From the NCBI GenBank assembly GCA_903844895.1, contig CAIMVM010000204.1, positions 1 through 46,899 on the forward strand: a stretch of DNA of 46,899 nucleotides. Direction: 5' to 3'. Positions within the stretch are counted from its first letter, which is position 1. Every line of letters begins with the position of its first letter. This DNA comes from an uncultured Pseudomonadota bacterium. Lineage in GTDB: Bacteria > Bdellovibrionota_B > Oligoflexia > Oligoflexales > CAIMVM01. Positions 1 through 8,448 of the stretch are shown here, piece by piece. The position numbers were made by a program, and so were the translations under genes. A model generated the notes under the pieces. It was not told the DNA's origin, ran no database searches, and was given only the letters and a program-made list of their open reading frames with translations.

Positions 1-116
1 CCAAGTTGGACCCTTTAGAGGTCTATTTAGAGGTTGCGCCGACATTGTATATCTATCCCTCTACGGAAATGGGACTCGATGGCGCTCTAGGAGTTTTGTG
101 GTATTTAGGCACCTAA
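1..116 (+). CDS. C-terminal end of an outer-membrane beta-barrel-like protein (partial)
   Basis: The frame starting at base 3 is open from the window edge to a TAA at 114-116 and encodes about 37 residues. The peptide alternates hydrophobic and polar residues and contains VYLEVAPTLYIYPSTEMGLD, ending in VLWYLGT. This pattern resembles the last strands of small OmpW/OmpA-type barrels, which usually end in an aromatic residue; here the end is LGT, so the match is imperfect. The start and most of the gene lie outside the window. The convergent hairpin at 170-195 is the nearest terminator-like structure downstream but has no T-run in this direction. The call rests on a short fragment. Confidence 0.45.
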   Translation, partial: KLDPLEVYLEVAPTLYIYPSTEMGLDGALGVLWYLGT

Positions 117-161
117 TCAGAATCTTAAGTAATAAGCTTTGAGAATATGAAGTTAAGGCCC

Positions 162-195
162 CAAAAAAACTTCCCCCGAGTAAACTCAGGGGAAG
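162..195 (-). terminator. Rho-independent terminator of the 49-residue membrane protein gene
   Basis: CTTCCCC at 170-176 pairs with GGGGAAG at 189-195, and an inner GAG/CTC extends the stem around a short A-rich loop. On the minus strand the stem is followed by seven T residues (complement of 163-169), so it is oriented to stop transcription of the small gene at 242-391. Confidence 0.8.
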
Positions 196-241
196 CCAAT
201 AAGGGGAGAGGCACAACCTCAAACGGGTTACCCCGTTGGAG

Positions 242-391
242 TTACTTGATAAGGAAATATCCCAGGCATAAGCCTGCAAAGTAGCAAGCGCTGACTACCG
301 TGAGTACGACACCACGACGGATTTTTCCTGCTGGCACATTGGGAAGATTCATTTGACCCGGAAGTTCCGCTATTTTTTCAATAAATCTCAT
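242..391 (-). CDS. Small single-pass membrane protein, 49 residues, unknown function
   Basis: The start ATG at 391-389 is preceded by a perfect AGGAGG (complement of 395-400) at good spacing. The frame runs 49 codons to a TAA, and a terminator follows at 162-195. So start signal, frame and terminator are all present although the gene is very short. The first half is amphipathic and polar (MRFIEKIAELPGQMNLPNVP), then KIRR precedes one hydrophobic segment of about 20 residues with two Cys, ending FLIK. The charge pattern suggests an inner-membrane protein with a cytoplasmic N-terminus. It is divergent from the hydrolase operon at 591. I recognise no family. Confidence 0.65.
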   Translation of the reverse strand: MRFIEKIAELPGQMNLPNVPAGKIRRGVVLTVVSACYFAGLCLGYFLIK

Positions 392-590
392 GTTTCCTCC
401 TAAAAATTACCACCACTTAGTTCAATGCACATACCGTGCCGATGTGTATCTTCTTGTTTGGTCTAATAAAAACAACGTGTTGCGAGATTGATTGCTAGAG
501 TTTTGATGTACAAAGGTGTTAGAATTGTCAAGTAACATGACAGTTTGAATAGCCCACAGGGATCAAAATCGTAAGTCACCCGGAGCTTGA

Positions 591-1493
591 ATGCAGTTTA
601 AAGGCTTTGACCAAATGCCGCCATCGGAAGTCATTTCTGTGAAAGTAAATCACCAGGATGATGTTTTTTCGGTATACGTATGGAGCCCAGAAAAATCAAT
701 AAAACTTCATCCGTTTTTACTTATCCATGACATGGGTGAAGACATGGCTGCATGGACTTACACGATTAAAACTCTAGTCAACGATGGGTATACCGTTTAT
801 GGATTTGACTTAAGGGGCCAAGGCCTCTCCAAAGAGTTTTCTACTGCGGTTCCCTTCAAACAATACTGGCTCGAAGTGGTTCAGATTGTTTCTTGCATTT
901 GCGAACGTCATGAAGGTCGCACTCCATTTATTATGGCGCAAGGACTGGGAGCCCTCATAGCGCTTTCCCTCAATCGCTACAATCATAGGTTTTGTTTTGC
1001 CCTTGTGCTGGCAAGTCCATTGTTTAATCTTTCTGATCAGCTTTCTCACTATCAGATTCTTGGAATCAAGTTCTATGCTAGGTTTATGCCAAATACCAAT
1101 CTCCCGAAATGGCTTTCTCCTAGGTTTACTCGTAACCGCAAGATAAAAGCTGGTGAGGAAGTGATTAAGATTCAGCCCCGTGTAACGGGATATATTGCTT
1201 TAGAACTTTTTGAAGCTATCACCAGGTCCCATAAGATGCTTCAGCGCTCTTTTAACCCTGTGCTTTTTATTTGCCCAGAAGTCAGTCCCGTTCATCGTTA
1301 CGATTTTATTCAACGGGCAACCGTCAAGGGACAAGAAGCCCAGAAAGTTTCTTATGTAAGCATCCAAACTAAGTACCACAGTATTGTAAGCGATCGTGCT
1401 GAAGTTCTTGACACGATTCGTGGCTATATTCTTCCTTGGGCTCATCGCATTGAAAAAGGACTGCCATGGTCTATAGAGGAAAAAAACAAATGA
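591..1493 (+). CDS. Alpha/beta hydrolase-fold protein (lysophospholipase/S33-like) lacking the nucleophile serine
   Basis: This 300-residue protein has the layout of monoacylglycerol lipase/lysophospholipase-type alpha/beta hydrolases. HDMGED near residue 46 stands where HGxGEH carries the oxyanion hole, and DLRGQGLS near residue 74 matches the family DxRGHGxS motif. At the nucleophile elbow, where relatives have GHSMGG, it reads AQGLGA (around residue 116), so Gly replaces the catalytic Ser. A candidate His remains in TKYHSIVSD near the C-terminus. This suggests a pseudoenzyme with a binding or scaffold role, or unusual chemistry. The 3' end overlaps the next gene by ATGA, so the two are probably translationally coupled. 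The fold call is good; the function is unknown. Confidence 0.8.
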   Translation: MQFKGFDQMPPSEVISVKVNHQDDVFSVYVWSPEKSIKLHPFLLIHDMGEDMAAWTYTIKTLVNDGYTVYGFDLRGQGLSKEFSTAVPFKQYWLEVVQIVSCICERHEGRTPFIMAQGLGALIALSLNRYNHRFCFALVLASPLFNLSDQLSHYQILGIKFYARFMPNTNLPKWLSPRFTRNRKIKAGEEVIKIQPRVTGYIALELFEAITRSHKMLQRSFNPVLFICPEVSPVHRYDFIQRATVKGQEAQKVSYVSIQTKYHSIVSDRAEVLDTIRGYILPWAHRIEKGLPWSIEEKNK

Positions 1494-3955
1494 TTAGAAA
1501 TCACTTTCAATATGTATATAAGCTAAAGCAAAAGAGTTTTTTCCTTGAAATTTTGGTTCAGTTTGCAAAAGCACTGACTTTAAGTGCGCTGATGCTTGTT
1601 GTATGGCAGTGGCTTCATCCATTTCAAAACACGCCGTCAGTATTTCTTGCGTTGATAGTTTTTTTAATTACCTTCTTTTGGAAACTGCCAAGGCTGCCCC
1701 ATAAAATAGAACCAGAGTCGGGTCTTTTGGGTTTAGAAATAAAGTACCCAGCCAGCAGATTCTCACCTTTAGATTCTGATGCTATATTAAAGGCTGCGCT
1801 TTCCCCTTCTAGTGAATCAACGCCAAACCCTGCAGCAGAAGCCGAGTGGGCTTCGAATTTAGAGAAAGAAAAGACACTTATTCGTAAGATGGAGTTTGCT
1901 CGCATTCAAATGCGAGTCACCTCGCTTTTTTTACCGCTTTTTTTGGTTTTTGTTTTTTTTAAAATATCTGCCCCCTCTGTCGAAACAACGATGGAACAAA
2001 TTAAAGGAATGGTGAGAAACTTTACGCGTGGCAGTCGCTTGGAAGTGGTTTCAGGCCGCTTTGATGAAGGGGCTCCGCAGGTCTATTCGTTAGGAAAAAC
2101 GCCGTTCCAAGTCGCTTTAACCAGTGAGAATATGCTGCATGTTGTAATCGATACGGGAAGCGACGAAGTAAACCCTATCGTTAAACTCAAAAAAACCACG
2201 CCTGCAAAAAACGAAGAGTTCCAAACGTTTCTCGCTTCACAGGTGCGAAACAAAGGAAATGGACTAAAAGAGCCTGGATTGTTTGAGCTTAGCTTTAGTT
2301 CGCCGGAATCGGCAGATCTTTTTATTCCCTCTCTTTATGGTGAAAAAAAGTTAGCCAGCTTTCTAGTTAAAGCTTCTCCTATACCTGCAGTCCAAGTGGC
2401 GATTGCCACTCAAAATCCAAATGACCCCTGGCACGATGAGGATCCTCTGCCCTTAGCAATACAGGTAGATTCCTTTCATCCGCTAAAATTCATCAAATTG
2501 AAGATATCATCTTCTGGAAAAAGCTCTTATGAAACCGTAGCAAATATATTGAAGGAAGGCGAAGTTAGATATGATGGAATCTATCCTTTTGACGTAAGGC
2601 CCTATGTTGAAAGTGATTTGGCGGAAATAGAGTTGTCTGTATTAGCTGAAGATCGCGCTGTACCTAAGCCCCTTACGGGAGAAAGCAGGGTTATAAAGTT
2701 AAAAGTAGCTTCTGCTTATGGCAGATATCAGATAACGTTGCAAAAGCTGCGCAGAGTGAAACAGTCATTAGATGAAGCCTTAAACTCCTCTAATTTTGTA
2801 ATAAACCCCGACACTTTGAAGTCTTTCAAAGAAGCAGAGAAGATATCAGAAACTTCCCCTTACTTTGATGGTCTCGATCGGATGAATTTAGGCAAAATGG
2901 GAGAGGAGCTTTCGAAGTCATTGGATTCTAAAAAGACGTCGCAACTAGTGACTCTTAATGCCGAGTTGTCTGATTTCCTCTTTGAGCATGAATCTTTAGA
3001 TGACCGTGAGCGGGATCGTGATTTTTTTGTTGTCGCAAGAGCCTTATCTAGAGTGCTAGAAATTGAGGAAGCGTCGCGTCCGACCAAAGCTTCTTTTGTC
3101 GGAAATAAAATCATTGATTTTCTGGAGGGAAGAACCGAGAGATGGAAAAAAAGGCTCGAACGGGTCCCTCAAAATTTGACTCCAAAGGAGGCTCAAAACG
3201 TCGTTTCTAAAAAGATGTTTCAAAAAATGATTCAAAATGTTGTGAGCTTAGGTGAAGGCGCTGGTTCTGAAGTTCAAAAAAATCAGTTGCTCAATAATAG
3301 TTTAAAGCAACTTGCCAATACGGTGTCCAGTTACAAAGATTGGATCGATAGCCTTGAAAAAGCCGAAGATGAGTTGAGAAAGAATCAGCAGCAAGATAAG
3401 CAAAAAGCAATGGCCAATGCGGCTAATAAGCTTAAAGAACTGCAGAGAAATCAAGGTGACATTTCCGCGCGTTTAGATCGTGCTGATGTACGGCAAGATG
3501 AGATCTCAAAAGAGTGGAATGCTACAGCAAGTGCTCAAGAAAAAAACAAAAAAAGCACTCAGTCTCTGGTCTCAGAAATGGCTGCCATGTCTCCGGAGGG
3601 AGCCAAAAGGTTGGAAGCAGCAGCAGATGCCATGGTAGAGACCGTGAATTCTGGCTCTACGAAGAATTTTGCGGCAGCTGAGAGTATGTCTGACATGGCG
3701 GCGCGACTTTTAAATCAGTCTCAAAAATCTCTGCAAGAGAAACAGCAACAGCAGGGACGTGAACCTAGAAAGAGGCGACAAGTTAGTGGAGACAATTCTT
3801 TTGGAACTCAGGTGTCTGGAAATATCGATCTTAAACGTGAGTATGCAGTCGACAAGAAATATCGTGAAGAAATTTTGGATAGTATCAATGAAACCCCTGC
3901 TGCCAAAGATGATTTGCCGCTCATTAATAATTATCTCAGAAAAACAGTTCGCTAG
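1490..3955 (+). CDS. Large membrane-anchored coiled-coil protein, DUF4175-like
   Basis: I start at ATG 1490, which overlaps the upstream stop as ATGA and has AGAGGA upstream; an in-frame ATG at 1466 would sit inside the previous gene. The 821-residue product has two hydrophobic segments near the N-terminus (about residues 23-60) and a third at about 143-162. A long beta-rich, probably periplasmic region follows, then a C-terminal half rich in K, Q, E and A with strong coiled-coil character (about 570-740). This arrangement of N-terminal helices and Gln-rich coiled coils resembles DUF4175 proteins, which have no settled function and often sit near MoxR/Bat-type operons; no such genes are present here. 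The family name is from recall. Confidence 0.6.
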   Translation: MIRNHFQYVYKLKQKSFFLEILVQFAKALTLSALMLVVWQWLHPFQNTPSVFLALIVFLITFFWKLPRLPHKIEPESGLLGLEIKYPASRFSPLDSDAILKAALSPSSESTPNPAAEAEWASNLEKEKTLIRKMEFARIQMRVTSLFLPLFLVFVFFKISAPSVETTMEQIKGMVRNFTRGSRLEVVSGRFDEGAPQVYSLGKTPFQVALTSENMLHVVIDTGSDEVNPIVKLKKTTPAKNEEFQTFLASQVRNKGNGLKEPGLFELSFSSPESADLFIPSLYGEKKLASFLVKASPIPAVQVAIATQNPNDPWHDEDPLPLAIQVDSFHPLKFIKLKISSSGKSSYETVANILKEGEVRYDGIYPFDVRPYVESDLAEIELSVLAEDRAVPKPLTGESRVIKLKVASAYGRYQITLQKLRRVKQSLDEALNSSNFVINPDTLKSFKEAEKISETSPYFDGLDRMNLGKMGEELSKSLDSKKTSQLVTLNAELSDFLFEHESLDDRERDRDFFVVARALSRVLEIEEASRPTKASFVGNKIIDFLEGRTERWKKRLERVPQNLTPKEAQNVVSKKMFQKMIQNVVSLGEGAGSEVQKNQLLNNSLKQLANTVSSYKDWIDSLEKAEDELRKNQQQDKQKAMANAANKLKELQRNQGDISARLDRADVRQDEISKEWNATASAQEKNKKSTQSLVSEMAAMSPEGAKRLEAAADAMVETVNSGSTKNFAAAESMSDMAARLLNQSQKSLQEKQQQQGREPRKRRQVSGDNSFGTQVSGNIDLKREYAVDKKYREEILDSINETPAAKDDLPLINNYLRKTVR

Positions 3956-3966
3956 GAAATTGAGGC

Positions 3967-5280
3967 ATGGGCTTTGGAGCTATTTTTAGACTAGGAATTC
4001 CCATTGCCTTGGGGGCGAGTTCTGGGGTTGCTATGGATCAAATCAATCTTTTGATCACGTCGTCAGCGTCCTCTGCAGAGATAGCAGGCGTTTCTTTTGT
4101 GTCTGGATTCATTATGATCTTTTATTTGGTAACCAGGGGATTTGGTACAGCTCAGTCGCTTTTTATCTCAGAAATGCGCGGGCGTGATCGGCTGGATTTG
4201 GCTTACCAGTATTTTTCGGCCGCTTTGTATCTGCGGCTTGTGATTGCGTCGGTTGGGGCCTTTTTGATCTACCTGGCTGGGTCTCATTTGGAATCATGGG
4301 GACTTTCGAAAGATGTTGCGGATGTTTCACGGGAGTTGATCCTGTTTTTTTCGATAGGCGCTTTTTTTTGTCTCTCATCAAGTATTTTTCGCGACCTATG
4401 GGAGTCTTTTGAAGAGTCTAAGTTTCCTATGTTTGCGATCTTTATTGGTATTGGTGTGAACGGTCTCACAGCCTATATTCTCACCCATAGGTCTATAGCT
4501 TCTCAGTACCCTTCAGCTCTAGCATGTGCTTTCGGTTTTTTAGTGGGTCAAGCCTTAACGTTTCTAATTCTCCTAATCCGTTCGGAAAGCAAGCATAAGA
4601 TATGGCATAAAATGCGGATGTTGCCGGAGAAAAAATATGTGAAAGAGATTCTAAAAGCTGGGAGCCCCATTTCTTTTCAGCAGTTTTGTGAGTGTGCGGC
4701 TTTTGTCACAACCGCCATTTTTATTGGCAATATGGGGACCGACGATTTGGCTGCCAGACAAGTCGCCAATAGTGTCGTAAATATGACGTTCCTCGTGCCT
4801 CTGGGCCTGGCCCAAGCTGCTATGATTCTGCTCGGAAAGCTTGCAGCCCAAAATGAAGTAGCATCAATGCTCAAACTGACCCGGGATGCCTTAGTTCTTA
4901 CTATATCCATTATGACCTTTTTTGCGGTTTTGATTTTCCTCATGAGAATCCAAATCCCAGTGATTTATGGCTTAAATCCGGCTGCTTCTGAAATTGCAAC
5001 GAGCATGCTTATAATAGCGGCTCTTTTTCAGATTATGGACGGCCTCCAAGTTATGGCTTTAGGGATTCTCAGAGGATTTGGTGATATTACGGTTCCTGCG
5101 TATCTTGTTATCATTTCATGGTGGGGGGTTGCCATCCCCCTCGAATGGCTTCTTGGGTTCTATTTTAAGATAGGAACTCTCGGGGTATGGGGTGGTCTTG
5201 CTTGTGGGGTAGCTTGTTGTGCGTTACTATTAAGCCTGAGGTTGCGCGTTGTGGCCCAGAGGTTTCGGGGCCAAGTCTAG
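3967..5280 (+). CDS. MATE family efflux transporter
   Basis: This 437-residue protein is almost wholly hydrophobic, with about 12 predicted membrane helices in two similar halves. The N-terminal LGIPIALGASSGVAMDQIN and the second-half repeat LKAGSPISFQQFCECAAF match the internal duplication of MATE/NorM-type multidrug or metabolite exporters driven by Na+ or H+. The late QIMDGLQVMALGILRGFGD segment is a typical MATE helix 10 signature. The start ATG lies 11 bases after the upstream stop, with AGGA at 3954-3957. It sits third in the hydrolase/DUF4175-like operon, so it may export a substrate connected with those genes. The substrate cannot be read from the sequence. Confidence 0.9.
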   Translation: MGFGAIFRLGIPIALGASSGVAMDQINLLITSSASSAEIAGVSFVSGFIMIFYLVTRGFGTAQSLFISEMRGRDRLDLAYQYFSAALYLRLVIASVGAFLIYLAGSHLESWGLSKDVADVSRELILFFSIGAFFCLSSSIFRDLWESFEESKFPMFAIFIGIGVNGLTAYILTHRSIASQYPSALACAFGFLVGQALTFLILLIRSESKHKIWHKMRMLPEKKYVKEILKAGSPISFQQFCECAAFVTTAIFIGNMGTDDLAARQVANSVVNMTFLVPLGLAQAAMILLGKLAAQNEVASMLKLTRDALVLTISIMTFFAVLIFLMRIQIPVIYGLNPAASEIATSMLIIAALFQIMDGLQVMALGILRGFGDITVPAYLVIISWWGVAIPLEWLLGFYFKIGTLGVWGGLACGVACCALLLSLRLRVVAQRFRGQV

Positions 5281-5342
5281 ATTGCATGGTGCGCCCAAAA
5301 GCCTAAAACGGTCTCAATTTAAAACAGTCAGGAGAGCCCAGA

Positions 5343-5699
5343 GTGAACAAAGCGCCTATCGAGTCCTTTCAATATTGGCGCTCTTTGAGTGATGAAAGAC
5401 TGAAAGCTCTAGCCGTGCAGTTGGGACAGGAAGCTAGCACCGTTCGCCAAGTAGTAAAGCGCGTCAAGGAGCTTTGGGAAATAAAGTTAGTCGAAATCGA
5501 AAAAAGATATGCCTCAAATCAGCCCCGTACTCGTTCCACGAGGCAAGCTTTACTAGACCAAGCTTACTTAGATTCGGTTAAAGAATACTCGGATTTGCTC
5601 CATCAAAGTTTGACCAAGAGGATCCAATATGAGACGAGCATGATGTTGATCACAGCTCGTCGCAGTGAAAGACTTCATAGAAAAGAAAGACTAGCTTAA
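5343..5699 (+). CDS. Small helical protein of unknown function
   Basis: It starts with GTG at 5343, preceded by AGGAG at suitable spacing, and encodes 118 residues. The protein is highly charged and predicted mostly alpha-helical, with a heptad-like run around residues 25-55 (VRQVVKRVKELWEIKLVEIE) and an Arg-rich end. There is no signal peptide or membrane segment, so it is likely cytosolic. It follows the MATE gene by 62 bases and may share its transcript. I recognise no family; the strong ribosome site and coding-like composition support it as real. Confidence 0.6.
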   Translation: MNKAPIESFQYWRSLSDERLKALAVQLGQEASTVRQVVKRVKELWEIKLVEIEKRYASNQPRTRSTRQALLDQAYLDSVKEYSDLLHQSLTKRIQYETSMMLITARRSERLHRKERLA

Positions 5700-6086
5700 A
5701 TTTTGAGCTGTTTTAAATGCCTTTCCCGCTACATGAAACGTAAGCAATCGTGCCCACGCAAGCAAGCGGTTCATTTCCCAATCGACGCTAGTGGGCCCCT
5801 TGGAAAAACTCCAAAGATCCAGAGCAGTCCGCTCCCTGGGCTTCAAATAGGACCTGGCTGGCCCTATGTTTACTAAATTTCTTGAGTCCCACGATGCATT
5901 TCAGTTTCTATCAATGGAAATCCTCCATATTATGCGTCAGTAAAAAGTGCGCATTTCAAATCCAGATCTGCATTCCCCATGGAAACTTGTAGTTTTTAAG
6001 CATTTCAAAAGCGTTTAGATCTTAGGTTGCAATGCTTTTATACTGGCTCGATTGGTAGCTTCACATAAAAAGTTCAGTCAAAAAAA

Positions 6087-6106
6087 GCAACCAACAGCAA
6101 CCAACA
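6087..6106. repeat. Two tandem copies of a 10-bp unit
   Basis: GCAACCAACA occurs twice in direct succession at 6087-6096 and 6097-6106, followed by a degenerate third start (GCAGCC). It is probably simple sequence slippage in non-coding DNA. Confidence 0.75.
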
Positions 6107-6344
6107 GCAGCCATGCGTATGTATTGTTTTGAGGTTACGTGTTTTTTTCCCTCTTTTGAGATATACTTCCCGTAATAGCTTGCAGAAAAACATTGATGGT
6201 TTCTAGAATATCAAATGGGAGAATCTGTTTATCTGATACATTTAGATCCAATTTTGCCCCAGTTGGCGCCCTCGTGATTACAGTCAGTTACAAACCGGAT
6301 GATCAAGTTTGCATGAGATTTCGACTTACTGTTTCAGCGCTAGC

Positions 6345-6378
6345 CAATTTAGTTTATGATACAATTTAGTTTATGATA
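6345..6378. repeat. Perfect 17-bp tandem duplication upstream of the Fe-S oxidoreductase gene
   Basis: CAATTTAGTTTATGATA is present at 6345-6361 and again at 6362-6378 without mismatch. Each copy contains TATGAT, close to a sigma-70 -10 hexamer. The pair ends 37 bases before the ATG at 6416, so it may duplicate a promoter element or a regulator site. The repeat itself is directly visible; the role is inferred. Confidence 0.85.
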
Positions 6379-6415
6379 AGAAGATGTTAAACCTTGACTT
6401 ACTTGGAGCCATTCC

Positions 6416-8425
6416 ATGGGAATAGCAAATGTTATGTTTTTGATCGCCACGGTTTCCGTATTTGGTTACTTTGCATACAACTTAAATGTCACCTGGTCTG
6501 CACTTCACGCCATTGGCAAAGGGCAGGAAGAAGTAAGATCTGATAATTTTCTATCGCGCATCGGTTTTATGCTTACAGGCGGGCTATTACAAAGGCGGAT
6601 GTTTAAAGACATCGTTCCAGGAATGATGCACTTTGTGATTTTTTGGGGATTTGTAACCGTCGGTTTGGGGACCGTGGAAACTTTGCTGTCCGGTGTTTTA
6701 CCTAGCTTAGAGTTTAAGAATCTGTTTGGCGAAGGTCCTCTTCTGAACGCTTTTCTTGTCTCTCAAGATCTCGGCAATTTTGCGGTTATGTGTGCGGTTA
6801 CTTTCGCCATTTGTCGCAGACTTTTTTTTCCACCGGCAAGATTGAAATCATTGGCTAAAGCTTCTAAAAAAGATGCATTTATCGTTTTGGGACTCATATT
6901 TATTTTGATGATAACGGAACTTTTACTGATGGGCGCCAAAACCTTCTTGGAAGGTGACCATCAACTTCCTGCAGCAGCACTGCAAATTTCCTCCGCGATG
7001 GCTGCAGCCTTTGGTGTGATCTTTGGGATTGAGTCTTTGGCGGGGTGGGAGCTGGCCAAGAATAGTTTTTGGTTCGTTCATATTAGTGCCCTATTTGGCT
7101 TTGTCACCTTTCTTCCATTTTCAAAACATCAGCACTTAATTTGGGTGTGGCCCAATATGCTCTTCAAATCCCATAAGGGGAGCGGGCGTCTTAGGCCTTT
7201 TGAAATTAAAGAAGATGCCGAGTCCTTTGGGGTGGGTGCGGTGGAACAATTTACTTGGAAGCAGCTGCTTGATGGAATGACTTGCGTGGAATGTGGTCGC
7301 TGCACCGATGTCTGCCCTGCGAACGGAACTGGAAAGCCGCTAGATCCAAGACTGATCATTCATCATTTAAAAGACGCCATGCAAGAGGCCATTCATGTTA
7401 AGGACCCCGCTCAAAAAAGAGCTTTGATATCCGGCGTGGTGAGCCGTGATGAGCTTTGGTCTTGCACGACGTGTGGTGCCTGTATGGAAGCGTGTCCTTT
7501 ACATATTGAACATATTCCCGCCATTGTAGATATGAGGCGATATATGACGATGACCGAAGGTGAGATTGCGCCCGAATTGCAGCTTACCCTCCAAAATTTA
7601 GAAACCTATTCCAACCCCTGGGGAATCTCTAATGAAAATCGAGCAGATTGGGCTAAAGGTCTTGGGGTTACGACCATGGCTGAAAAAAGTGATGTAGACT
7701 ATCTATTTTGGGTCGGGTGCGCAGGATCCTTTGATGAAAATTACAAGAAGACTACGCAGTCTATCGCAAAGATTCTTAATAAGTCGGGCACTTCGTTTTC
7801 CATCCTTGGACGTGAAGAAAAGTGCAATGGGGATACCGCTAGACGAGTTGGTAATGAGTATTTAGCCAATATGCAAATTTCTGAAAACATAGATACCATG
7901 AAGCGTTATAACGTTAAAAAAATTGTTACAGGCTGTCCTCACTGCTTTAATACCATTAAAAATGAATATCCTGATTTTGGATTTAACGCTGAAGTGATTC
8001 ACCATTCTGAACTTATTGCCGACTTGCTGGATTCTGGCAAGGTTAAGACTGGGGATGTGCCGGAAGCTGCTAAAAATACCACTTTCCATGACTCCTGTTA
8101 TTTGGGCCGTCACAATCAAATCTATAACGAGCCAAGAGTTGCTCTTGAAAATGTATTAAAAAGTCCGCTTAAAGAAATGCCGCGAACGAAAGAAAATGGG
8201 TTCTGTTGTGGAGCGGGCGGAGGAAGAATGTGGATGGAAGAGCATATTGGTGAACGGATCAATGTAAACCGAGCTACCGAAGCTGTTGCGACAGGGGCTA
8301 CCACGATTGCAACGGCATGCCCCTTTTGCAAAACCATGATGAGTGATGGAGTTAAAACGAACGGCGCCCAAGACAAGGTGCAAATTAAAGATATTGCTGA
8401 AATCGTTGCTGACGCCATGATCTAG
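6416..8425 (+). CDS. Membrane Fe-S oxidoreductase, FadF/HdrD-like (electron transfer flavoprotein:quinone oxidoreductase type)
   Basis: This 669-residue protein has an N-terminal membrane domain of about six helices resembling NarI-type cytochrome b subunits (residues 1-230). Two 4Fe-4S binding motifs follow (CxxCxxCxxxCP starting at C290 and C350). Then come two Cys-rich CCG domains, seen as GCAGSFDENY with its partner cysteines and as DSCYLGRH with CCGAGGG and CPFC. This order is typical of the FadF/YwjF and Geobacter-type proteins thought to pass electrons from ETF (acyl-CoA dehydrogenase) to menaquinone. No etfAB or acyl-CoA dehydrogenase gene is nearby. GGAG lies upstream of the ATG at acceptable spacing. 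The exact partner is inferred from the family. Confidence 0.88.
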   Translation: MGIANVMFLIATVSVFGYFAYNLNVTWSALHAIGKGQEEVRSDNFLSRIGFMLTGGLLQRRMFKDIVPGMMHFVIFWGFVTVGLGTVETLLSGVLPSLEFKNLFGEGPLLNAFLVSQDLGNFAVMCAVTFAICRRLFFPPARLKSLAKASKKDAFIVLGLIFILMITELLLMGAKTFLEGDHQLPAAALQISSAMAAAFGVIFGIESLAGWELAKNSFWFVHISALFGFVTFLPFSKHQHLIWVWPNMLFKSHKGSGRLRPFEIKEDAESFGVGAVEQFTWKQLLDGMTCVECGRCTDVCPANGTGKPLDPRLIIHHLKDAMQEAIHVKDPAQKRALISGVVSRDELWSCTTCGACMEACPLHIEHIPAIVDMRRYMTMTEGEIAPELQLTLQNLETYSNPWGISNENRADWAKGLGVTTMAEKSDVDYLFWVGCAGSFDENYKKTTQSIAKILNKSGTSFSILGREEKCNGDTARRVGNEYLANMQISENIDTMKRYNVKKIVTGCPHCFNTIKNEYPDFGFNAEVIHHSELIADLLDSGKVKTGDVPEAAKNTTFHDSCYLGRHNQIYNEPRVALENVLKSPLKEMPRTKENGFCCGAGGGRMWMEEHIGERINVNRATEAVATGATTIATACPFCKTMMSDGVKTNGAQDKVQIKDIAEIVADAMI

Positions 8426-8448
8426 CATCCCACTGGGAAGGATAAAGT

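Larger units (their letters stand above)
5700..6415. other. Intergenic region, 716 bp, no gene recognised
   Basis: No convincing reading frame or RNA gene is visible. The region holds two short tandem duplications, described separately, and AT-rich DNA just before the Fe-S oxidoreductase gene where its promoter should lie. Confidence 0.6.
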
